This document shows positions 15,648-24,301 of a stretch of DNA of 24,919 nt, one piece after another. The position numbers were made by a program, and so were the translations under genes. How positions within the stretch are numbered: position 1 is the first letter of the stretch; every line of letters starts with the position of its first letter. The notes beneath the pieces are model-generated. The model ran no database searches, was not told the DNA's origin, and saw nothing but the letters and a program-made list of their open reading frames with translations. Source of the DNA: Bacteroidales bacterium UBA6244. Lineage in GTDB: Bacteria; Bacteroidota; Bacteroidia; Bacteroidales; F082. The stretch covers positions 1 through 24,919 of the forward strand of contig DJVY01000214.1 of NCBI GenBank assembly GCA_002440885.1, in the 5' to 3' direction.

Positions 15648-18600
15648 ATGTCAGAAGTCAACCCGGTAGTAAGATTAAGTAAGGCCGCCCGCGAATTCAA
15701 CATCAGCATTGACTCAGTGATTGAATTCCTTGGGAAAAAAGGCTTTGTTATTGACCGTAATCCCAATACCAGACTCGAACCCCAAATGTATGAACTGCTT
15801 TTCAATGAGTTTAAGGAAGAAAAGCATGTGAAAGAAATTTCAAAACAAAAGGGGCTGGAATTCGTTGGTAAGCAAAAAACCGTTTCTGTTACAAATGCAG
15901 CACCTAAAGAGGATAAAAAAGCGGAAGAGCCTCCCATCGAGGAGGACATCATCATTACCAATACGGGCGTAGAGTATTTTAAAAAATCGCTCAAGAAAGT
16001 TACTTCTACCGAAGAGGAACGGGGTATCACCAAACCGGCCAAACCTGAAGAGGAAAAGAAACCAGTAGAAGAGCCTAAATCGGCTGAGGCCGATAAACCG
16101 ACGGAATCTCCTAAAATTCTGACTGAAGAAAAAGAAGTAGCAGCTGAAAAACCTGTGGTGGAGAGCGAAGAGCCTGAAAAGGAAACCGTCAACATAACAG
16201 AAAAAGCTGAAACTGTAGTTAGTGCTGAAACTGACAAGGAATCGCCTGCGGTGGATGAACCTGTTCAGGAAACGGAAGTCGTTGCTGCCGAAGACGATGC
16301 CAAAACGCCTGTAGAGGAAGCCGCCCCTATGGCTACAGAAACGATCGAAAAAGCTGCCGAAGCGGAGAGCGAGTTAGTGGAAGTATATGCTGATGACGAA
16401 GAAGAAACGGACGATGAGCAAGATGACCTGCCGGAAGAAATAGAAGAAAAGAAAAGAGAACTTAATATTTTGGGGAAAATTGATCTCGAAAGTCTGAATC
16501 AAAAAACAAGACCCAGAAAAAAGAGCCGCGCAGAAAAAAGAAAAGAAGCTGCTGAAAAAAGTAAGTCATCGGCCCAAGGCACTACCAAGGATACTCAAGC
16601 TCCTAAACAGGAAGTAAAGGAAGAGAAAAAACCGGAACATCCTGAGAAGAAAGTAGCTCCTCCAGTGAAAGAGGTGGTTGTTGAGAAAAAAGTGGAAAGT
16701 AAACCTCAGCCAAAAGAAGAACCTAAGGCAGATAATTTCCTGAAGACTACTTACACCAAACTGGATGGACCTCAGATACTCGGTAAAATTGAGCTTCCTG
16801 TAGATTTCAAAAGGAAAAAAGGTCAACCAGTGGCTTCTTCAAGTGATGACACCGCTAAACGTAAGAAAAGGAAACGCATAAAAACGAAGCTTCCTGTGGA
16901 TGAACAACCTAAACAGGAGCATCAAAGCAAGGATAAAAACGCCGGACGGAAAAAACCAAATGCTCCGGTTCAGAAAGCGCCAGCTAAAGTTGAGCCCAGC
17001 GACGAGGAAATCCAAAAGAAAATCAAAGATACGCTCGCACGTCTGGCTCCTGCCGGAAAGTCGAAATCCGCGAAATACAGAAAGCAGAAAAGGGAAACCG
17101 TTTCACAGCATATGGCAGATGAAATGGAACGGCAGGCCGCTGATAAGTCTATTCTCAAGGTTACCGAATTTCTTACAGCCAACGAATTGGCCAATATGAT
17201 GAGTGTTGGCGTAACCCAAATTATCACTACCTGCATGCAATTGGGCATGTTTGTCTCTATCAATCAACGACTTGATGCCGAAACCATTGCTCTGGTAGCA
17301 GAGGAGTTTGGATTTAAAGTAGAGTTTGTGGGAGTAGATGATGCTGATATGGCAGACATCGACAACAGCATCGACGATCCGGCTGATCTGGTTGAAAGAG
17401 CACCTATTGTTACCGTTATGGGACACGTTGACCACGGGAAAACCAAACTGCTCGACTATGTGCGTAAAGCCAACGTGGTGGCCGGTGAAGCCGGTGGTAT
17501 CACACAGCACATCGGAGCCTATGAGGTGACTACCGACAGCGGGAAAAAAGTTACATTCCTCGACACTCCCGGTCACGAAGCGTTTACCGCTATGCGTGCT
17601 CGTGGTGCTAAGGTTACCGACATCGCCATTATTGTTATCGCGGCCGACGACAGTGTTATGCCACAGACCAAAGAAGCTATCAACCACGCGCAGGCAGCCG
17701 GAGTGCCTATTGTGTTTGCTTTCAATAAAATGGATAAGCCCGGTGCAAGTTCCGAGAAAATAAAGGAGCAACTGGCCAACATGAACATTCTCGTTGAAGA
17801 TTGGGGAGGTAAATACCAATCACAGGAAATCTCCGCTATTACCGGGATGGGCATCACCGATTTGCTTGAAAAAGTACTGCTTGAAGCCGAAATTCTGGAA
17901 CTAAAAGCCAATCCAAACAAACCCGGACGTGGTACGGTTATCGAGTCCTCTCTTGATAAGGGGCGCGGATTCCAGGCTACTGTTCTTGTACAGGACGGGA
18001 CACTCTCGAAAGGCGATATCTTGCTTGCCGGACCAGTTTTCGGGAAAGTAAAGGCCATGTTTAACGAAAGAAATAAAGTCGTGAAATCGGCAGGACCTTC
18101 TGTTCCTGTGCTGGTTCTCGGTCTGAACTCTGCTCCGCAGGCGGGCGATGTGTTCAATGTGATGTCGGATGAAAAGGAAGCCAAGAACCTATCGTCGAAA
18201 CGTCAGCAGTTGTTGCGCGAACAAAGTCTCCGTACTCAGAAACACATTACCCTGGATGAGATCGGACGCCGTATTGCCATTGGTGATTTCAAAGAGCTGA
18301 ATATCATTGTTAAAGGTGATGTGGATGGATCTATAGAAGCCCTTTCGGATGCCTTGCTGAAACTGTCAACCCAAGAAGTTCAGGTCAATATTATCCACAA
18401 AGCTGTGGGTGCTATCAACGAGTCGGATGTGATGCTGGCTTCGGCTTCCGATGCCATTATCATTGGCTTCCAGGTGCGTCCGTCGATTCAGGCGCGCAAA
18501 CTGGCTGAGAAAGAAGAAATCGATATCAGGCTTTACTCCATTATCTATCAGGCTACCGAAGAGCTCAAAACCGCGATCGAAGGTATGCTTAGCCCAAAAA

Positions 18601-18896
18601 TGGAAGAAAAAATTACCTGTAACGTGGAGGTACGCGAAACCTTTAGGATCACTAAGGTGGGTACTATTGCAGGTTGTTATGTCCTCGACGGGAAAATTAA
18701 CCGTCATACCAAAGTCCGCATCATACGCGATGGTATCGTGATTTATTCCGGACAACTTGGTTCTCTCAAGCGTTTTAAAGACGATGTTAAAGAGGTGTCT
18801 GCCGGCTATGAATGTGGCTTGAACATCGAAAACTATAATGATATCAAAGTTGGGGATATCGTTGAGGGATATAATATCGTGGAAGTAGCGAGGTAA
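15648..18896 (+). CDS. infB: Translation initiation factor IF-2
   Basis: IF-2 is the GTPase that delivers fMet-tRNA to the 30S subunit and promotes 50S joining. The 1,082-residue product starts with an IF2_N motif (about 5-55). A long low-complexity linker rich in Glu, Lys, Pro and Ala follows (about 60-490), acidic first and basic later. A second IF2_N-like helical domain spans about 501-563. The G domain shows G1 GHVDHGKT (592-599), G2 GGIT (616-619), G3 DTPGHEAF (639-646), G4 NKMD (693-696) and a G5 region SAITGMG. The beta-barrel domain II, domain III and the C-terminal initiator-tRNA-binding domain are complete, ending EGYNIVEVAR. It is the last gene of the operon; I see no clear intrinsic terminator after it. 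Confidence 0.97.
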   Translation: MSEVNPVVRLSKAAREFNISIDSVIEFLGKKGFVIDRNPNTRLEPQMYELLFNEFKEEKHVKEISKQKGLEFVGKQKTVSVTNAAPKEDKKAEEPPIEEDIIITNTGVEYFKKSLKKVTSTEEERGITKPAKPEEEKKPVEEPKSAEADKPTESPKILTEEKEVAAEKPVVESEEPEKETVNITEKAETVVSAETDKESPAVDEPVQETEVVAAEDDAKTPVEEAAPMATETIEKAAEAESELVEVYADDEEETDDEQDDLPEEIEEKKRELNILGKIDLESLNQKTRPRKKSRAEKRKEAAEKSKSSAQGTTKDTQAPKQEVKEEKKPEHPEKKVAPPVKEVVVEKKVESKPQPKEEPKADNFLKTTYTKLDGPQILGKIELPVDFKRKKGQPVASSSDDTAKRKKRKRIKTKLPVDEQPKQEHQSKDKNAGRKKPNAPVQKAPAKVEPSDEEIQKKIKDTLARLAPAGKSKSAKYRKQKRETVSQHMADEMERQAADKSILKVTEFLTANELANMMSVGVTQIITTCMQLGMFVSINQRLDAETIALVAEEFGFKVEFVGVDDADMADIDNSIDDPADLVERAPIVTVMGHVDHGKTKLLDYVRKANVVAGEAGGITQHIGAYEVTTDSGKKVTFLDTPGHEAFTAMRARGAKVTDIAIIVIAADDSVMPQTKEAINHAQAAGVPIVFAFNKMDKPGASSEKIKEQLANMNILVEDWGGKYQSQEISAITGMGITDLLEKVLLEAEILELKANPNKPGRGTVIESSLDKGRGFQATVLVQDGTLSKGDILLAGPVFGKVKAMFNERNKVVKSAGPSVPVLVLGLNSAPQAGDVFNVMSDEKEAKNLSSKRQQLLREQSLRTQKHITLDEIGRRIAIGDFKELNIIVKGDVDGSIEALSDALLKLSTQEVQVNIIHKAVGAINESDVMLASASDAIIIGFQVRPSIQARKLAEKEEIDIRLYSIIYQATEELKTAIEGMLSPKMEEKITCNVEVRETFRITKVGTIAGCYVLDGKINRHTKVRIIRDGIVIYSGQLGSLKRFKDDVKEVSAGYECGLNIENYNDIKVGDIVEGYNIVEVAR

Positions 18897-18900
18897 AAGG

Positions 18901-18980
18901 ATTTATAAGTTCATGGGGTTGTGGGTTTATGAGTTTATAAGTGGATGAGTGGGTAAGTTTGTGGGTCTGTGGATTGGGAT
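18901..18980. repeat. Degenerate short-period low-complexity repeat
   Basis: About 80 nt of loosely repeated 8-11-nt phrases on the plus strand, such as TTTATAAGT (18902-18910 and 18934-18942), GTGGGTTTATGAG and GTGGATGAGTGGG, giving a strongly G/T/A, C-poor strand. It is too irregular for a clean tandem array. It lies directly after the infB stop. Confidence 0.6.
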
Positions 18981-19260
18981 AATGACTACTTCTTTTCGGG
19001 AAAATCTGTGTTTTGGTTAATGGGTAAAAAAGGAAATAGTTCTTCCTGAGGGATTTCTTATGCGCGAAAATGGGAGGCTTCAAAAAAGCGTATCAGGCTG
19101 TGGGTTTTGTCATTCTACCAGGTGCGCCTTTTTTTTATCCGAGGTTTATTACCGGTAGGGCAACTGCAATGGAACAAGTTATAAATCAAGTATTCTCAAG
19201 ACAAGTCAGATTTGTCACTGTCGTAACTTTGTCTCTCTGTCTCTTTTCTGTGTTCGTGCT

Positions 19261-19291
19261 AAAAAGGCGATAGGTTTTAAGTCAGCGCCTT
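19261..19291 (-). terminator. Probable terminator for the epimerase-dehydrogenase operon
   Basis: Read on the minus strand, AAGGCG (complement of 19286-19291) pairs with CGCCTT (complement of 19264-19269) across a 16-nt loop and runs into TTTTT (complement of 19261-19265). It begins 13 nt after the dehydrogenase stop. The loop is long and the stem only 6 bp, so strength is moderate. Confidence 0.5.
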
Positions 19292-19304
19292 GTTTCAGGG
19301 TGGC

Positions 19305-20588
19305 TTAAAGTCGGGCGTTTACTACGTTTCGTGGTAAAATACCTTTCACATCGTAAACAATTGTCCCTTCATTTTTGTGGTGCTTCATGTCGATGGCTTT
19401 AAACTCATCGTGGGCCACTGCCAGAACGATAGCACTATAGCCATTGCCTTCCGGGTAGTCAGTCAGGATGTTGATGCTGTATTCATGTTTTACTTCCGTT
19501 GGATCTGCCCATGGATCATACACGTCGACTTCCATCCCAAAATCGAGAAGTTCATGGTATATGTCGATAACTCGCGTATTGCGAATATCCGGACAATTTT
19601 CCTTAAAGGTGATGCCGAGCAGTAGCGCTTTTGCCCCTTTTACGGGTTTTCCGTCTTTTAGCAAGAGTTTAACAACTTCGCCGGCCACATAAGCCCCCAT
19701 GCCATCGTTGAGCCGACGACCGGCAAGGATAATCTCCGGGTGATAGCCTACCTCTTGTGCTTTTTGGGCAAGGTAATACGGGTCGATGCCGATGCAATGA
19801 CCACCTACCAAACCAGGACGGAAAGGGAGGAAATTCCATTTCGTTCCGGCAGCCTCAAGGACTTCGAGGGTGTCGATGCCCATCTTGTTAAAAATTTTGC
19901 TTAACTCGTTCACGAATGCGATGTTGATGTCGCGCTGGGAGTTCTCAATAACTTTGGCGGCTTCGGCCACTTTGATACTGGAAGCCAGGTGGGTACCAAC
20001 GGTAATTATTTCCTGATACAGGGCGTTGACTTCTAATCCTGTTTCCGGATTCGATCCGGAGGTGACTTTTTTAATGGTGGTCAGCCGGTGTACTTTGTCA
20101 CCCGGGTTTATTCGCTCGGGAGAGTATCCAACGAAGAAATCTTTGTTGAAGGTCATGCCCGACACCTTTTCCAGCACCGGAACACAGTCCTCTTCAGTTG
20201 CTCCCGGGTACACTGTGGATTCGTACACAACGATATCATTCTTTTTCAGCACTTTGCCCACTGTTTCTGAGGCTTTGATCAGCGGGGTAAGATCAGGGCG
20301 GTTGTTTTTGTCGGTAGGTGTTGGCACGGCAACGATAAAAATCTGCGCTTCATTCAGGTCGGTAAGTTGGGTAGTGAGGACAAGTCCGTGTGACTTATTG
20401 CTTTCTTTTTTCGTTAACACTGCTTGTAACTCTTCATCTTCCACCTCGAGTGTAGGGTCGTGACCGAGGTTGAGTTCATTCACGCGTTTTTGACTGATAT
20501 CGAAACCAATAACATATCTTTTCTTGGCAAATTCTACTGCCAGAGGCAGACCTACATATCCTAGTCCTATGACTGCAATTTTCTTCAT
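19305..20588 (-). CDS. UDP-N-acetylhexosamine 6-dehydrogenase (WbpA/TviB type)
   Basis: The 427-residue product belongs to the UDP-glucose/GDP-mannose dehydrogenase family, which oxidises C6 of a nucleotide sugar in two NAD-dependent steps. The Rossmann motif GLGYVGLP is at residues 8-15. VAVPTP is at 86-91 and YESTVYPG at 122-129. The catalytic Cys is C265 in GGHCIGIDPYYL, and K212 lies in EAAKVIENSQRD. The C-terminal domain contains GITFKENCPDIRNT (325-338). The wording of these motifs is closer to the TviB/WbpA group acting on UDP-GlcNAc or UDP-GalNAc than to UDP-glucose dehydrogenase. Its start overlaps the epimerase stop by 4 nt. Together the pair would make UDP-GalNAcA, a uronic acid donor for capsule or O-antigen. 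Exact substrate is inferred. Confidence 0.85.
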   Translation of the reverse strand: MKKIAVIGLGYVGLPLAVEFAKKRYVIGFDISQKRVNELNLGHDPTLEVEDEELQAVLTKKESNKSHGLVLTTQLTDLNEAQIFIVAVPTPTDKNNRPDLTPLIKASETVGKVLKKNDIVVYESTVYPGATEEDCVPVLEKVSGMTFNKDFFVGYSPERINPGDKVHRLTTIKKVTSGSNPETGLEVNALYQEIITVGTHLASSIKVAEAAKVIENSQRDINIAFVNELSKIFNKMGIDTLEVLEAAGTKWNFLPFRPGLVGGHCIGIDPYYLAQKAQEVGYHPEIILAGRRLNDGMGAYVAGEVVKLLLKDGKPVKGAKALLLGITFKENCPDIRNTRVIDIYHELLDFGMEVDVYDPWADPTEVKHEYSINILTDYPEGNGYSAIVLAVAHDEFKAIDMKHHKNEGTIVYDVKGILPRNVVNARL

Positions 20589-21592
20589 TCTTCGAGATTT
20601 AAATTATGATAATACCAATCACACGCGATTTCAAGACCTTGCTTTACGGAAAACCGGGGTGAATAGTTGATTTTATTTTTTGCTTTTTCGATGCTTGCTA
20701 ATGAATGTGGGATATCACCTTCGCGGTTTGGCCCATGGATTACTTTTACCTGAGCTATGGCGGGGTCGTAATGGATGAGGTTTGATTTAATGAGGTCGAA
20801 TAGTTGATTCAGGTTGGTACGTTCACCAAAAGCCACGTTGAACACCTCATGTTTTGTGTGATGGTATAAGGTTTTGGCATCTGTAGTCATGGCTTTTACA
20901 TTGGCCTGGATGACGTTGTCGATGTAGGTAAAGTCGCGGCTGTATTCGCCATTGCCATTGATTACAGGATCTTGGTATTTCATCAACTGCATGACAAATT
21001 TCGGGATAACGGCAGCATAGGCTCCATTTGGATCTTGGCGTCGGCCAAACACATTAAAGTAACGCAATCCAACTGTCTCGATGCCATAGATTTCAGAGAA
21101 ATTCCGGGCGTAGAGCTCATCGGCAAATTTGGTGATGGCGTAGGGCGAAAGAGGGTTTCCTATTTTCTCTTCTACTTTGGGTAAGTCGGGATGGTCGCCG
21201 TAGGTTGAGGAGGAGGCAGCATAAACGAAGCGTTTGACTCCGGCTTCGACGGCAGCGAAGAGCATTTTCACAAATCCACCCACGTTTACCTCTGTAGAGG
21301 TAATGGGGTCTTTAATGGATCGGGGAACACTGCCCAATGCGGCTTGGTGGAGAACGTAATCGCACCCTGAGGCTGCGTTCAAGCAATCGTCGTAATGGCG
21401 TATGTCGCCTTCGATGAGGGTGAATTTGGGGTTGCCAAGCAATGACTCGATGTTGTGTCGGTGACCTGTAGCGAAGTTGTCCAGACAACGAACCTGATGG
21501 CCTTGTTGCAGGAGGTATTCGCACAAGTTTGAGCCAATGAAGCCTGCGCCTCCTGTGACGAGGATGGTATGGGTAGCCGGGGTGTTGGTCAT
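20585..21592 (-). CDS. UDP-GlcNAc(A) 4-epimerase (WbpP/TviC type SDR)
   Basis: The 335-residue product is an extended short-chain dehydrogenase/reductase that inverts C4 of UDP-N-acetylhexosamines or their uronates. The NAD-binding GGAGFIG is at residues 14-20, the catalytic Ser region SSST at 127-130, and the catalytic pair Y151 and K155 in SPYAITKFADE. The stretch QAALGSVPRSI (83-93) and the RYFNVFGRRQDPNGAYAAVIP segment are typical of the WbpP/TviC group rather than GalE. Gene order is epimerase then dehydrogenase with a 4-nt overlap, so they are co-translated and probably act in sequence. No glycosyltransferase, flippase or polymerase is nearby, so the pair is separated from whatever polysaccharide locus uses its product. 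Confidence 0.87.
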   Translation of the reverse strand: MTNTPATHTILVTGGAGFIGSNLCEYLLQQGHQVRCLDNFATGHRHNIESLLGNPKFTLIEGDIRHYDDCLNAASGCDYVLHQAALGSVPRSIKDPITSTEVNVGGFVKMLFAAVEAGVKRFVYAASSSTYGDHPDLPKVEEKIGNPLSPYAITKFADELYARNFSEIYGIETVGLRYFNVFGRRQDPNGAYAAVIPKFVMQLMKYQDPVINGNGEYSRDFTYIDNVIQANVKAMTTDAKTLYHHTKHEVFNVAFGERTNLNQLFDLIKSNLIHYDPAIAQVKVIHGPNREGDIPHSLASIEKAKNKINYSPRFSVKQGLEIACDWYYHNLNLEE

Positions 21593-21632
21593 GGGTGAGG
21601 CAATAGTTTGTGTGATTACAAGATTACGGGGA

Positions 21633-21640
21633 CAAAGGTA
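21633..21640 (-). promoter_or_regulatory. Probable -7 element for the epimerase-dehydrogenase operon
   Basis: On the minus strand this reads TACCTTTG, a perfect TAnnTTTG, 41 nt upstream of the epimerase ATG, with a T/A tract just upstream. The nearest TTG (complement of 21664-21666) is 23 nt away, slightly longer than at the other promoters here. Confidence 0.5.
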
Positions 21641-21756
21641 GTTTTTTTTTAAGATTGGCGTGGCAAATTGGAAAAATTTGGGAGACTTGGAGGGCTGTTG
21701 GTTTTGGCATTGGCTGGACTCCAGTTAGTTAGAAGATACTACTTTTTACTTTTCAT

Positions 21757-21802
21757 CACCCAGTCGCCCCATCGCTCAAGTCGCCTCCTCGCCCCCTTGT
21801 CC
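21757..21802. repeat. C-rich degenerate short-period repeat
   Basis: About 46 nt of loosely repeated 8-9-nt phrases such as CAGTCGCCC, CATCGCTCA, AGTCGCCTC and CTCGCCCCC. It is G-poor on the plus strand and resembles in style, though not in sequence, the repeat at 18901-18980 on the other side of the epimerase-dehydrogenase pair. Confidence 0.5.
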
Positions 21803-21843
21803 ACAATTTTTTTCCATTCCTGTGTTGTTTTAAAAAAAACCTA

Positions 21844-21851
21844 TATATTTG
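21844..21851 (+). promoter_or_regulatory. Probable -7 element for the clc gene
   Basis: TATATTTG is a perfect TAnnTTTG. The best upstream TTG (21825-21827) is 16 nt away, a little short. A start near 21856 would leave a leader of about 54 nt before the GTG at 21910, which supports that start over the TTG at 21862. Confidence 0.5.
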
Positions 21852-21909
21852 AATAATCTGGTTGGCTTGCCTGAGAGCTGACTGGCTTTTTTGTTTATTA
21901 AACTATACC

Positions 21910-23688
21910 GTGAACCGAAAACGTCTCTTTCCCAAATTCATTCAATGGCGGGCAACTTACTTGCCCGACAAGGTTTTCGTTATTGTGTTGAGTATTTTTA
22001 TCGGGTTTTCGGCAGGTGTGGCCGCTGCGCTGATGAAAAGTCTGGTGTACTCCATCGAGGAGAAGATCCTGAGCTTTTATAATTCTACCGACCAAATTGT
22101 AATCTACTTTTTCTTTCCGCTCATCGGCATTCTGCTCACGGTTTTCTTCCTCAAGATCATCCTTCGCGATCCGGTTAGTCATGGTGTTCCGCAGATTCTC
22201 TATGTTATTTCCAAGCTTGATGGGAGTATGCGGCGACACAAGATGTTTTCCAGTTTGGTGGGAGGCAGCCTCACAGCTGGTTTTGGGGGGTCGGTCGGAC
22301 TGGAGTCACCGATTATTTCGACCGGGGCAACCATTGGCTCTACCTTAGGACAGGTCTTGAAATTAGGTTACAAACACAAGATATTGCTCATTGGTTGTGG
22401 CGCTGCTGGAGCCATGGCTTCTATTTTTACAACCCCCATCGCAGCCGTCATTTTCTGCTTCGAGGTCCTGTTGCTCGATCTCACCTCTGCTTCATTGATT
22501 CCGTTGTTACTGGCCTCGGTAACGGGTGCGGTGACCACCAAAATGCTTACCGCTGAACAATATCTGGTACATTTTCAGGTGAGCCAGGTTTTTGAACCCC
22601 AAGATGTTACACAGTACATACTACTGGGAGTGGCCGCCGGATTCGTGTCGGTGTATTTTCATTACATGCATTTCAAGGTGATTCATATTTTTTCGGGTAT
22701 AAAATCCTACTGGGCTAAAGCGTTGATAGGAGGTAGTCTGCTGGGACTGGTGTTGTACTTTTTTCCTCCGCTCTTCTCCGAAGGCTACGACAGCATCAGG
22801 CAGATAATGAACGGGGAGTCGGTGGTACTGCTTAACCACACTTTCTTCTCAGGAAGCAATAACTTTCTCGTATTGGTGATGTTTTTGGTATTGTTGGTTC
22901 TGTTTAAGGTTATTGCTACTACCCTAACCACAGAAGCCGGTGGAGTAGGAGGGATTTTCGCACCTGCCGCCGTTATGGGTGGTTTTACCGGTTTTGCCCT
23001 TTCGCGCGGATTGAACGGATTTTTTCCACACCTCAATTTACACGAAAGTAATTTTACCCTCGTCGGCATGGCTTCGGTTTTGGGAGGCGTGCTGATGGCT
23101 CCGCTTACGGCCATCTTTTTGATCGCTGAAATGTCGAACGGCTATGCCCTCATCGTGCCCCTGATGCTTTCAACTACTGTGGCCTACCTGATTGCCAAGA
23201 CCTTTAACAAACATTCAATTTTTACCCACCAACTTATTCAGCAGGGCGATTTGGTGAAATACCGGGAAAATACTGCCATAAAGCAAATCAACGTGATGTC
23301 GCTACTGGAAAAAGATGTGAAAACCATTGATGTAGAAGGCAGTCTGGGTGAATTGGTTGAGCTGATTAAGGTGTCGAAGCGTAATATCTTTGTTGTCACC
23401 GGAGAGAATCGTGTTTTTATTGGACTCGTATTGCTCGACGCTGTGCGTGAAGTGATGTTCGACAAATCGAAATACGGTTTGCCAATAACCGACTATTTAT
23501 ATAGCCCACTTTCGGATGAAAAAGTGTCGCGTTTTGATGAGGTACAGGACATACTTAAAAAATTCAACATAACCGGAAACTACAACATGATTGTTTTGGG
23601 CGAGGGGAATCGCTATGTAGGCGTAATCTCCAGAGCTAATCTGCTGAAAAAATACCGCGAAAACCTGCTTTCTGAACTTGATGATTGA
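21910..23688 (+). CDS. CLC-family chloride channel/transporter with C-terminal CBS pair
   Basis: The product (592 residues from GTG 21910; 608 if TTG 21862 is used) is an integral inner-membrane CLC protein. Anion-pathway motifs are visible: SHGVP (nt 22177-22191, position of GSGIP in E. coli CLC), SVGLESP with the external gating Glu at nt 22303-22305, the FTTPIAAVIFCFEV segment, and GGVGGIFAPAAVMGG in the second half. A pair of CBS domains fills the last ~130 residues (from about nt 23300), a possible nucleotide-sensing module. At the position of the internal proton glutamate of the E. coli exchanger, the residue is Val (FCFEVLL; Glu-Val instead of Glu-Glu), as in CLC channels. I prefer the GTG start because the TTG would be only a few nt from the predicted transcription start. 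Role: anion flux, possibly linked to pH or osmotic balance. Confidence 0.88.
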   Translation: MNRKRLFPKFIQWRATYLPDKVFVIVLSIFIGFSAGVAAALMKSLVYSIEEKILSFYNSTDQIVIYFFFPLIGILLTVFFLKIILRDPVSHGVPQILYVISKLDGSMRRHKMFSSLVGGSLTAGFGGSVGLESPIISTGATIGSTLGQVLKLGYKHKILLIGCGAAGAMASIFTTPIAAVIFCFEVLLLDLTSASLIPLLLASVTGAVTTKMLTAEQYLVHFQVSQVFEPQDVTQYILLGVAAGFVSVYFHYMHFKVIHIFSGIKSYWAKALIGGSLLGLVLYFFPPLFSEGYDSIRQIMNGESVVLLNHTFFSGSNNFLVLVMFLVLLVLFKVIATTLTTEAGGVGGIFAPAAVMGGFTGFALSRGLNGFFPHLNLHESNFTLVGMASVLGGVLMAPLTAIFLIAEMSNGYALIVPLMLSTTVAYLIAKTFNKHSIFTHQLIQQGDLVKYRENTAIKQINVMSLLEKDVKTIDVEGSLGELVELIKVSKRNIFVVTGENRVFIGLVLLDAVREVMFDKSKYGLPITDYLYSPLSDEKVSRFDEVQDILKKFNITGNYNMIVLGEGNRYVGVISRANLLKKYRENLLSELDD

Positions 23689-23706
23689 AAGACAATCCTA
23701 TCTTTG
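23678..23706 (+). promoter_or_regulatory. gmhA promoter inside the 3' end of clc
   Basis: TTG (23678-23680), an 18-nt spacer and TATCTTTG (23699-23706) reproduce the -7 sequence and spacing of the tRNA-Gln promoter. The -33 element lies within the last codons of clc. Transcription near 23711 would give a very short leader to the gmhA ATG at 23723. Confidence 0.65.
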
Positions 23707-23722
23707 CCCTAAATTTTAAGGT

Positions 23723-24301
23723 ATGAATATTGCAAAAACCATTGAAGACGCTATCGCTGTTAAGCAGCTGATGAGGTCCGACAGCGTTTTACATGATATA
23801 ATCCAACAAGCTGCGGAGGTTTGTATTAAGACTTTTGAGCAAAAGGGCAAAGTGCTTTTGTGCGGCAATGGAGGCAGTGCTGCCGATGCGCAACACATTG
23901 CTGCTGAATTATCCGGCAGGTTTTATTACGACCGCGATCCGTTGTATGCCGAGGCCTTGCATGTAAATACTTCCTACGTAACGGCTGTGGCCAACGATTA
24001 TGCATACGACGAAATTTATGCACGAATGGTGAAAGCCGCAGGTCGGCAGGGCGATGTGCTTATCGGACTGAGTACAAGTGGTAATTCGGCCAATGTGATA
24101 AAAGCCTTCGACCAAGCCCGTGCTTTGGGTGTAACAACCATTGCCCTTACCGGAAGCAAGGGAGGAGAACTGGCTTCGATGGCCGATGTGGCGATAAAAA
24201 TTCCCTCTGATAACACGGCACGGATTCAGGAAGCACACATCCTGGTAGGTCATGTTATTTGTGAAATAATTGAACAGACACTTTTTCCAAAGAATGACTG
24301 A
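23723..24301 (+). CDS. gmhA: Phosphoheptose isomerase (sedoheptulose 7-phosphate isomerase)
   Basis: GmhA converts sedoheptulose 7-phosphate to D-glycero-D-manno-heptose 7-phosphate, the first step to activated heptose. The 192-residue product is a complete SIS-domain protein: CGNGGSAADAQHIAAELSGRF (47-67), GLSTSGNSANV (115-125) and the C-terminal helix with RIQEAHILVGH. Zinc-ligand candidates H58, E62, Q169 and H177 have the same relative spacing as in characterised GmhA enzymes. It overlaps the next gene, a GmhB-like phosphatase, by 8 nt, so the two are translationally coupled. The heptose would go to LPS core, capsule or S-layer glycan; the nucleotidyltransferase and kinase steps are not in this window. 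Confidence 0.93.
   Translation: MNIAKTIEDAIAVKQLMRSDSVLHDIIQQAAEVCIKTFEQKGKVLLCGNGGSAADAQHIAAELSGRFYYDRDPLYAEALHVNTSYVTAVANDYAYDEIYARMVKAAGRQGDVLIGLSTSGNSANVIKAFDQARALGVTTIALTGSKGGELASMADVAIKIPSDNTARIQEAHILVGHVICEIIEQTLFPKND

Larger units (their letters stand above)
18897..19304. other. Intergenic region with no convincing gene, between infB and the sugar dehydrogenase
   Basis: This 408-nt gap holds the G/T-rich degenerate repeat at 18901-18980, unremarkable sequence in the middle, and a minus-strand terminator at 19261-19291. A 67-codon frame (19070-19273) has no recognisable domain or start signal and I do not call it. Confidence 0.6.
21593..21909. other. Divergent intergenic region between the epimerase and clc genes
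   Basis: This 317-nt gap contains the two divergent promoters and the C-rich repeat at 21757-21802. The remaining sequence (about 21650-21750) shows no supported gene; the short plus-strand frame from 21668 has no recognisable domain. Confidence 0.55.

Noticed and set aside
15557..16237. 226-codon minus-strand Ser-rich frame over infB
   Set aside because: It is the antisense of the Glu/Lys-rich IF-2 linker, which yields Ser/Phe-rich artefact frames.
19070..19273. 67-codon plus-strand frame after infB
   Set aside because: No domain, promoter or conserved start context; it crosses a poly-T stretch and appears to be chance.
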